Below, piece by piece: positions 1-4,478 of a DNA stretch of 5,093 nt. Each line of letters starts with the position of its first letter. Positions within the stretch are counted from its first letter, which is position 1. Below the pieces are notes generated by a model. The model was not told where the DNA came from. It did no database searches and worked only from the letters and a program-made list of their open reading frames with translations. The position numbers and the translations under genes are program-made. The stretch lies in assembly GCA_947371715.1 (NCBI GenBank), contig CANBQQ010000272.1:1-5093 (forward strand). Reading direction: 5' to 3'. Source of the stretch: Flavipsychrobacter stenotrophus (GTDB lineage: Bacteria > Bacteroidota > Bacteroidia > Chitinophagales > Chitinophagaceae).

Positions 1-324
1 GATAAGTTGCAGGATCGTGGTGCATTCTTCATCGATCCGGGTCAGGAACTGTACGAAGGCCAGATCATTGGTGAGCACATTAAGCCAGGTGACCTGGTGG
101 TGAATGTTGCGGAAACCAAGAAGTTGACCAACATGCGTTCAAGCGGTACTGATGATTCAGTTCGTATCACACCAAAGATCCTCATGACACTTGAAGAGTG
201 TATGGAGTACATACAGCAGGATGAGTGTATCGAGGTTACTCCTCTTAACATGCGTCTTCGTAAGATCCAGTTGGGTGAAGAAGAAAGAAAGAAATCTTCT
301 AAAATGATGAAATCAGAAGCTTAA
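1..324 (+). CDS. typA: GTPase TypA/BipA, C-terminal fragment (5' end outside window)
   Basis: This is the last 107 codons of a gene that enters from the left edge in frame 1 and stops at TAA 322-324. The residues match my memory of the conserved C-terminal domain of TypA/BipA: a GAFFIDPGQELYEGQIIGEH stretch, then DLVVNV, KKLTNMRSSGTDD, a PKILMTLEECMEYI segment and EVTPLNMRLRK. TypA is a cytoplasmic translational GTPase of the EF-G/LepA group that binds the ribosome and supports 50S assembly and growth under stress. The GTPase and EF-G-like domains would lie upstream; only the family-specific C-terminal domain, which contributes to ribosome binding, is visible. The tail ends in a Lys/Ser-rich extension, common in the family. 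An in-frame TTG at position 7 is not a real start, because homology continues to the edge. A strong terminator follows 28 bases after the stop, so it is transcriptionally separate from the next gene. Family assignment is very secure. Confidence 0.96.
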   Translation, partial: DKLQDRGAFFIDPGQELYEGQIIGEHIKPGDLVVNVAETKKLTNMRSSGTDDSVRITPKILMTLEECMEYIQQDECIEVTPLNMRLRKIQLGEEERKKSSKMMKSEA

Positions 325-351
325 TTATAAAGTCTTGCATTGTTTAGTACA

Positions 352-380
352 CCCCGCATCTTACAGATGCGGGGTTTTTT
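352..380 (+). terminator. Intrinsic terminator of typA
   Basis: CCCCGCATC (352-360) pairs perfectly with GATGCGGGG (366-374), extendable by T361-A365, and is followed directly by six T residues (375-380). It begins 28 bases after the typA stop and is a textbook Rho-independent terminator for the + strand. Confidence 0.93.
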
Positions 381-430
381 AGGCCTGGTTTAATCAAGCA
401 AACTGTGGGCGGGTGTGGAAAGTAATATTT

Positions 431-525
431 TGTAGAATTTATTCGTACTGCAACTACCCATCTAATCAGGAAGATATACCTGTCTAATCTATTGATTTTA
501 CTGCATTTACTGTAGAACTTATTCG
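431..525 (+). repeat. Degenerate direct repeat, two 15-bp copies 80 bp apart
   Basis: TGTAGAATTTATTCG (431-445) recurs as TGTAGAACTTATTCG (511-525), with one mismatch. Between them TCTAATC also occurs twice (461-467 and 483-489). The spacer 381-637 otherwise holds no gene that I can support. The copies could be remnants of a duplication or paired protein-binding sites upstream of the secreted-protein gene. Nothing in the sequence identifies a binding protein. Confidence 0.45.
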
Positions 526-574
526 GACCTGACCGCTAACGCTTAAATAGTAATAGTAGTAATTTTACAGAATT

Positions 575-582
575 AATATTTG
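575..582 (+). promoter_or_regulatory. Weak candidate -7 element upstream of the lectin/T9SS gene
   Basis: AATATTTG differs by one base from the Bacteroidota -7 consensus TAnnTTTG and lies 55 bases before the ATG at 638, a reasonable leader length. I see no matching TTG -33 element at the usual 19-21 base spacing. A promoter is expected here because a terminator closes typA upstream, but this exact site is tentative. Confidence 0.2.
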
Positions 583-637
583 ATATACGTTAAATGTTAA
601 ACCAACTATCCCTGTTGACGCTCTTGAAAAATAATTT

Positions 638-3577
638 ATGAAAAAGATATTTCTACTCTTACTGGCAAGTGCTTTTGTACATACTACGCTACTTGCCCAG
701 TTTACCGCTACACTTACCGGCAATCCTATTGGTACTACCGGTTGGATATTAGGTGGATCATCAACCGGTATAGATAGCACTATGAGGCTTACCGCTGCTG
801 CAAGTACACAGAATGGTTATGTGTATTACAACACTGCAACCAATTTGACTACCTGCGGCCATTTTACTGTTGACTTTGACTACAAGATAGTAGTTACTGC
901 AGGTACGCCTGTAGCGGATGGTATCGCATTCTGGTACCTGAGCAATCCGCCCGTTGCGGTAACAGGTGGTGGTGGTTGTGGTATTCCTAACAATGCTAAC
1001 GGTCTGATACTTGTATTGGACACTTATGACAACAATAGTGCTGCCGGTGCCGATAATCCGCTGATCACGTTGCTGGGTTATAATGGTACCATCACTTCTT
1101 ATGTAGAGGGTTCTACAACTGGAAGATTGGGAACTGTTGCGACTAACCAGTTTTACATGACCGATGGTACGTGGCACCATGTGAAAGTGGACTACACATC
1201 GGGTACTATCAATGTATATGTCAACTACTCGACTACGCCTATCATCACAGGAGTATATCCGATGACCATCAATGGTTATTTTGGTTTCAGCTCAAGTACC
1301 GGTTTGTACTTTAGTGATCAGCGCATAAAAGATGTACATGTAGTTGCTACAAGCACATCCCCAATGCCTACTGTGGTATCTCCGGTTAACTATTGTTTGG
1401 GTGCAACAGCTTCTCCGCTTACAGCGGGTGGCGGCGGCCCTTACACATGGTATACCGATACTACTTTGGCTCCGCTTGCCGGTGCGCCAACACCATCTAC
1501 GGCTACTACAGGTAGCACTTACTACTATGTGCGCCAGGGTGCAGGCTCTTGCATCAGCCCCGCGGCTACAATACAGGTAATTGTGGGTACACCACCGGCT
1601 ACTCCGGTATTGTCTGGCCATACACCTTATTGCTCCGGCGAAACTTTTATTCCTTTTGTAGTAACCGGTACTACCGGTACACTTAACTGGTATACTGCTT
1701 CAACAGGCGGCACAGGGTCTACAACTACACCTACTGTCAATACAAGCGTAGCAGGAACTACTACTACATGGGTAAGCCAGACAGTATCGGGCTGTGAGAG
1801 TAACAGGGCATCATTTACTACAGTGGTACATCCTACGCCTGCAGCGCCTTTACTTACAGGTACATCAACTTATTGTCAGTATAATGCTTACAGCCCTCTT
1901 ACGGCAACAGGTACCAATATTAAATGGTATACCACACCTACCGGCGGTACCGGCAGCACTACGCAACCAACTATAAATACGAGTGTAGCAGGTGTTACAA
2001 CGATCTATGCCACACAGACAGATACGGGTTGTGAAAGCCCGCGTGCTGCATTTGTAGTTACCGTTAACGCCAAGCCTGCACCACCAACAGTTACACCACC
2101 TACTTATTGCCAGCTCGATCCTTCGGGTCCTTTAGCAGCAACAGGTACCGGCTTGCTTTGGTATGGCCCGGGTGTTACGGCACCATCTGCCGCTACACCG
2201 GTGCCTTCTACAACATTGGCCAGGGTAGATACCTATTATGTAACGCAAACAGTATTGGGCTGCAAGAGCGATAGCGCAAGGGATATAGTAACGGTTAAAC
2301 CAAAACCAGCGCCACCGGTGACTGCAGATACTTCTTATTGCCAGTTCTTCCCCGCGCCGGCTCTTACCGCAATAGGTAGTAACCTGCTCTGGTATACAAC
2401 ATTGGGAGGATCGGGCAGCAGTACAGCGCCTGTACCACCAACTACTGTTTCGGGTAGCGCTACATGGTTTGTTACCCAGACCGTGAATGGCTGCATCAGT
2501 AATCCTGCATCTTTAATGGTCACTACCATGTTCCTGCCTACGTTTACTATAACGCAGAGCAGACCATATGTGTGCCAGTTCGATACATTGACACTCAGCT
2601 ATTCAGGAGCTACACCAATAGGTGCCGGTTATACCTGGACATTGCCGCAGGGTGCATCTTTCGTTAGCGGTACGGCTTCGTCTACATCAGTTGTCGTTCG
2701 CTTCGATTCATTGAATATGCAGGATGTGGTACTGCGTATAGGGGACAATGCCAACTTCTGTGCTAACTATGACACCGTTCGTATATCCGTATCGCCTACA
2801 CCAATTGTTGATCCGTACATACAAGAGAATGTGTGCCAGGGAGATACAGTAGGCCTGGCACTTACAGCGCACTCAGACAATGCATCGACCTATGTATGGG
2901 ATTTTGCAGGTGCCAATATCATCACTCACAATTCTAACAGCGGTGGCCCTTATACGGTTAGCTGGCCTACTACAGGTATACACGTTATCAAGATCTATGG
3001 TATATCTGTAGCGGGATGCAGGAGTCAGACAGTTAATGATACAGTAAATGTACATGTGGTGCCGGATGCGCGTTTCAGGATAGTGGGCGATGGCCCGTTG
3101 TGCCTGGAAGACAGTGTAGAGTTTAAGGCAGATTCTTTCAACTATGCCTATAACTATAGCTGGTATCCATCTCATTTCTTCGCCATGAATATTGGTGCTG
3201 ATGTGTGGGGTAAAATAGAGACCAGCGGTTATGTGTCGCTGGAAGTAAGAGATGCATTTGGCTGTAAGAACACCGATAGCATGTTGCTTACACCGGATTA
3301 TTGCTGCACCGTTAGTTTCCCATCTGCATTTACACCTAATGGCGACGGCAAGAACGATCTGTTCCGTCCTATTTACCAGGGTTATCACAGGTTCCATGGC
3401 TTCCGTGTTACCAACCGTTGGGGACAGGTGGTATTTGAATCTACCAACAGTAATATGGCATGGGATGGTAAATACAATGGTGTACCGCAGGATATGGATG
3501 TTTACTACTACGTAATAAAGTATGACTGTGGTGCTAAAGAACTTATAGCCAAAGGCGATGTGACACTTATAAGGTAG
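638..3577 (+). CDS. Secreted L-type lectin-like, Ig-repeat protein with T9SS type B sorting domain (gliding motility-associated C-terminal domain)
   Basis: A complete 979-residue secreted modular protein, probably a cell-surface adhesin or glycan binder. Residues 1-20 are a Sec signal peptide (MKK, hydrophobic core, cleavage near LLA|Q21). Residues 22-238 resemble L-type lectins: ADGIAFWY (93-100), a GGGG turn (110-113) and LDTYDNN (127-133), which keep the Asp of the ADG motif and the DxYxN metal/sugar loop of legume and ERGIC-53 lectins, then NPLITLLGYNG and GYFGFSSSTG (213-222). Five Ig-like repeats follow (243-317, 322-398, 401-478, 481-555, 559-630), each with a Tyr-Cys or Asn-Tyr-Cys start, a central Trp-Tyr, a YVTQ-like strand and a late Cys. 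Three PKD/Ig-like modules (about 634-718, 725-809, 812-888) contain paired cysteines. Residues 892-979 are a CHU_C/type B T9SS signal: FPSAFTPNGDGKNDLFRP, NRWGQVVFES, WDGKYNG, YYYVIKY. The ATG at 638 is chosen because it gives an ideal signal peptide; no strong Shine-Dalgarno is visible. Flanking terminators suggest a single-gene transcript. Domain calls are from motif recognition; the ligand is unknown. Confidence 0.93.
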   Translation: MKKIFLLLLASAFVHTTLLAQFTATLTGNPIGTTGWILGGSSTGIDSTMRLTAAASTQNGYVYYNTATNLTTCGHFTVDFDYKIVVTAGTPVADGIAFWYLSNPPVAVTGGGGCGIPNNANGLILVLDTYDNNSAAGADNPLITLLGYNGTITSYVEGSTTGRLGTVATNQFYMTDGTWHHVKVDYTSGTINVYVNYSTTPIITGVYPMTINGYFGFSSSTGLYFSDQRIKDVHVVATSTSPMPTVVSPVNYCLGATASPLTAGGGGPYTWYTDTTLAPLAGAPTPSTATTGSTYYYVRQGAGSCISPAATIQVIVGTPPATPVLSGHTPYCSGETFIPFVVTGTTGTLNWYTASTGGTGSTTTPTVNTSVAGTTTTWVSQTVSGCESNRASFTTVVHPTPAAPLLTGTSTYCQYNAYSPLTATGTNIKWYTTPTGGTGSTTQPTINTSVAGVTTIYATQTDTGCESPRAAFVVTVNAKPAPPTVTPPTYCQLDPSGPLAATGTGLLWYGPGVTAPSAATPVPSTTLARVDTYYVTQTVLGCKSDSARDIVTVKPKPAPPVTADTSYCQFFPAPALTAIGSNLLWYTTLGGSGSSTAPVPPTTVSGSATWFVTQTVNGCISNPASLMVTTMFLPTFTITQSRPYVCQFDTLTLSYSGATPIGAGYTWTLPQGASFVSGTASSTSVVVRFDSLNMQDVVLRIGDNANFCANYDTVRISVSPTPIVDPYIQENVCQGDTVGLALTAHSDNASTYVWDFAGANIITHNSNSGGPYTVSWPTTGIHVIKIYGISVAGCRSQTVNDTVNVHVVPDARFRIVGDGPLCLEDSVEFKADSFNYAYNYSWYPSHFFAMNIGADVWGKIETSGYVSLEVRDAFGCKNTDSMLLTPDYCCTVSFPSAFTPNGDGKNDLFRPIYQGYHRFHGFRVTNRWGQVVFESTNSNMAWDGKYNGVPQDMDVYYYVIKYDCGAKELIAKGDVTLIR
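1364..2527 (+). repeat. Five-copy Ig-like domain array inside the secreted protein
   Basis: Five successive units of about 72-78 codons share the layout YC, (P)L.A.G, WY, GG.GS or similar, a TTYYVTQ-like strand and GC.S. The first Cys of each unit is about 50-55 residues before the second, so each could hold one disulphide. Units 2 and 3 are closest (both have TGGTGSTT and a NTSVAG turn). The pattern fits the Ig-like domains commonly found next to CHU_C sorting domains in Bacteroidota. Unit number may vary between strains by recombination; that is inference. Confidence 0.8.
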
Positions 3578-3597
3578 TCTGAATAGCTTTCCTTTTG

Positions 3598-3629
3598 CAA
3601 TGCCCTCCATGTGAGGGCATTGTTGTTTT
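3598..3629 (+). terminator. Intrinsic terminator of the lectin/T9SS gene
   Basis: CAATGCCCTC (3598-3607) pairs perfectly over 10 bp with GAGGGCATTG (3613-3622) around a CATGT loop, followed by the T-rich run TTGTTTT (3623-3629). It begins 21 bases after the stop codon, as expected for this gene. Confidence 0.88.
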
Positions 3630-3653
3630 AGGGCTATGCCGGGGTGTAATTTA

Positions 3654-3691
3654 AAAAGTGGCAGTTTTTCGTAAAAGTGGCAGTTTTGTGT
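3654..3691 (+). repeat. 19-bp tandem pair carrying AAAAGTGGCAG
   Basis: Two adjacent 19-bp units (3654-3672 and 3673-3691) both begin AAAAGTGGCAG and differ at two positions. The same AAAGTGGCAG core reappears at 3805-3814 and 3895-3904, and its complement in the array at 3748-3797. It starts 25 bases past the terminator of the upstream gene. Confidence 0.75.
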
Positions 3692-3747
3692 CTTATTTTT
3701 CGGCTGAAATGTATATTGGTTGTGGGTTTCAGCGTTTTTTAACAAAT

Positions 3748-3797
3748 TGCCACTCTCTGCCACTTCCTGCCACTTTCTGCCAGTTGTTGCCACTTTT
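3748..3797. repeat. 10-bp tandem array (TGCCACTNNN), five units
   Basis: Five head-to-tail 10-bp units start at 3748, 3758, 3768, 3778 and 3788: TGCCACTCTC, TGCCACTTCC, TGCCACTTTC, TGCCAGTTGT, TGCCACTTTT. They are the reverse complement of the GTGGCA core flanking them on both sides, so the block can fold with either flank. A 10-bp period would place each copy on the same face of the helix, which would suit cooperative protein binding, but no binding protein is indicated. Confidence 0.75.
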
Positions 3798-3813
3798 TGT
3801 GTGGAAAGTGGCA
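3788..3813. repeat. Hairpin formed by TGCCACTTT and AAAGTGGCA
   Basis: TGCCACTTT (3788-3796) pairs perfectly with AAAGTGGCA (3805-3813) over 9 bp with an 8-base loop. No T run follows on the + strand, so it does not look like a terminator. It joins the last unit of the 10-bp array to the next AAAGTGGCAG copy. Confidence 0.65.
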
Positions 3814-3832
3814 GAGTGCACAGGCGCTGTGT

Positions 3833-3889
3833 CGGGTCAGAGACCCGTTAAACTGTGTCGTCACGAGAGCGCTGCGCTAACTCTCGCGA
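3833..3889. repeat. Two consecutive hairpins, REP-like
   Basis: CGGGTC (3833-3838) and GACCCG (3842-3847) form a perfect 6-bp stem with a 3-base loop. Next, TCACGAGAG (3861-3869) pairs with CTCTCGCGA (3881-3889) with one mismatch; its loop holds the dyad AGCGC-T-GCGCT (3868-3878). Stem-loops in close succession with no T tail and no gene resemble repetitive extragenic palindromes rather than terminators. A fourth AAAGTGGCAG copy (3895-3904) and a TGCCTCGT doublet (3905-3912, 3915-3922) follow. Confidence 0.5.
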
Positions 3890-3966
3890 CAGAGAAAGTG
3901 GCAGTGCCTCGTACTGCCTCGTCCCTAAATAGGTTTACATGTTGGTTAGATTGTCCAGCTGCTTTG

Positions 3967-3986
3967 GAGACGCAATTATGCGTCTC
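3967..3986. repeat. GAGACGCA palindromic repeat element
   Basis: GAGACGCA (3967-3974) and TGCGTCTC (3979-3986) form a perfect 8-bp stem around ATTA, extendable by G-T and T-A pairs outward (3965-3966 with 3987-3988). From memory, palindromes of the GTAGAGACGC type are dispersed intergenic repeats in cyanobacteria and some Bacteroidota; this copy looks like a slightly decayed member. It lacks a T tail. Confidence 0.55.
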
Positions 3987-4097
3987 TACCAGAGTTTCCG
4001 GTGGAAATTGTTTTTTCATAGGGTTTATATGTCAAAGAACGTACAGATTTCATCTGAATCGGTAGCAAATTAATGTGAGAAAATGACATGATAAAAT

Positions 4098-4184
4098 AAA
4101 CATATCCACAAAATTTGCGAAAAAATCGGCTGTAATCCGCTGTGGGTAAGGGTTTGAGGGTGGTTTTTTTGTGTGGATATGTTT
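4098..4184. repeat. Perfect 13-bp inverted repeat flanking a 61-base G-rich spacer
   Basis: AAACATATCCACA (4098-4110) is the exact reverse complement of TGTGGATATGTTT (4172-4184). The spacer holds a 10-bp tandem pair (AATCGGCTGT 4124-4133, AATCCGCTGT 4134-4143) and a G-rich tract with three GGG runs and a GG (4144-4163). Each arm contains ATATCCACA, one base from the DnaA box TTATCCACA. It could be paired protein-binding sites, the ends of a small element, or a stem of a structured RNA. Confidence 0.7.
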
Positions 4185-4406
4185 TTTGAAGGGTACAACC
4201 AACGAAAATCCTGCCCAAGGAGGGGCAGGGGAAGAGAGCGGCCGAGCCATAATAATCTGTGAATCAGCTGTCTGCCTGGTATAAAGAGATGATTTTAAGT
4301 GATAGTTAGTGCTGTGGTGGATATATATTGAATGTAATCTGTATAAATAAAGTAGCTAAGGATTAAATAATTGCAAATAATGTTACTTATTGGCTAATCA
4401 TACACA
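4102..4406. other. Cluster of DnaA-box-like 9-mers next to AT-rich DNA
   Basis: Five 9-mers lie within one mismatch of TTATNCACA: ATATCCACA on + (4102-4110), TTACCCACA on - (4141-4149), ATATCCACA on - (4172-4180), TGATTCACA on - (4258-4266) and TCATACACA on + (4398-4406). None is an exact consensus box, and two are arms of one inverted repeat and so not independent. The DNA from about 4300 to 4478 is markedly AT-rich, as an unwinding element would be. A replication-origin role is a hypothesis only; dnaA, dnaN or gidA are not seen nearby. Confidence 0.3.
4210..4229 (-). terminator. C/G-rich hairpin, possible minus-strand terminator
   Basis: CCTGCCC (4210-4216) pairs with GGGCAGG (4223-4229) over 7 bp around AAGGAG. 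Read on the - strand the hairpin is followed by ATTTTCG, a weak T tail, whereas on the + strand A/G-rich sequence follows. A minus-strand transcript ending here would need a promoter to the right, where I see no minus-strand gene, so it may equally be another intergenic palindrome. AAGGAGG in the loop resembles a Shine-Dalgarno but no start codon follows it at a suitable distance. Confidence 0.3.
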
Positions 4407-4416
4407 TATTTAAAAG

Positions 4417-4447
4417 TTGTTTTAAAGGCGGGAATTTATTAAGTTTA
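4417..4447 (+). promoter_or_regulatory. Candidate Bacteroidota-type promoter for the GEVED-domain gene
   Basis: TTG (4417-4419) and TAAGTTTA (4440-4447), 20 bases apart, resemble the Bacteroidota -33 TTG / -7 TAnnTTTG promoter, with one mismatch in the -7 element. Transcription would begin roughly 25 bases before the ATG at 4479. No Shine-Dalgarno is seen in the A/T-rich leader, which is normal for this phylum. Confidence 0.38.
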
Positions 4448-4478
4448 CGTTAATGTTTTTTTATTTAATAAGCTTATT

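Larger units (their letters stand above)
3630..4478. other. Long structured intergenic region without a convincing gene
   Basis: About 850 bases separate the terminator of one secreted-protein gene from the start of the next. Open frames here have unusual composition (Cys/Phe/Leu-rich, from repeats), no recognisable domain and no plausible start context, so I call none. From left to right it holds a 19-bp tandem pair, a 10-bp tandem array in the opposite orientation, several hairpins (3788-3813, 3833-3847, 3861-3889, 3967-3986), a perfect 13-bp inverted repeat with DnaA-box-like cores (4098-4184), a C/G hairpin (4210-4229) and an AT-rich stretch (about 4240-4478). I recognise no tRNA, rRNA, RNase P, tmRNA or SRP RNA in it. 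Confidence 0.7.

Noticed and set aside
423..432. TAATATTTTG as a promoter -7 element
   Set aside because: The spacing of TA to TTTG is off by two bases, and it lies over 200 bases before the ATG with no good -33 partner.
2873..3793. A 306-codon minus-strand frame
   Set aside because: Mostly antisense to the well-supported T9SS protein and extending through its terminator into the repeat array; no domain or signal recognised.
3833..3889. Possible Rho-independent terminators
   Set aside because: No T run follows either hairpin on either strand, and the upstream gene already has a good terminator at 3598-3629.
3748..3904. Possible CRISPR array
   Set aside because: Repeat units are only 10 bp and adjacent, with no 30-40 base unique spacers and no cas genes.
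3658..4065. A 135-codon + strand frame starting at GTG
   Set aside because: Its codons are the repeat cluster and hairpins themselves, giving Cys/Phe/Leu-rich low-sense protein with no domain, and the GTG start lies inside a repeat unit. Repeats in more than one orientation explain the open frame better than a gene does.
4217..4223. AAGGAGG as a ribosome binding site
   Set aside because: It sits in a hairpin loop and no ATG, GTG or TTG opening a sensible frame follows within 5-12 bases.
3976..4250. Two overlapping minus-strand frames of 66-80 codons
   Set aside because: Composition is unremarkable, they overlap the inverted repeat and hairpin, and there is no recognisable domain or clear start context. 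A minus-strand small gene is not excluded but cannot be supported.
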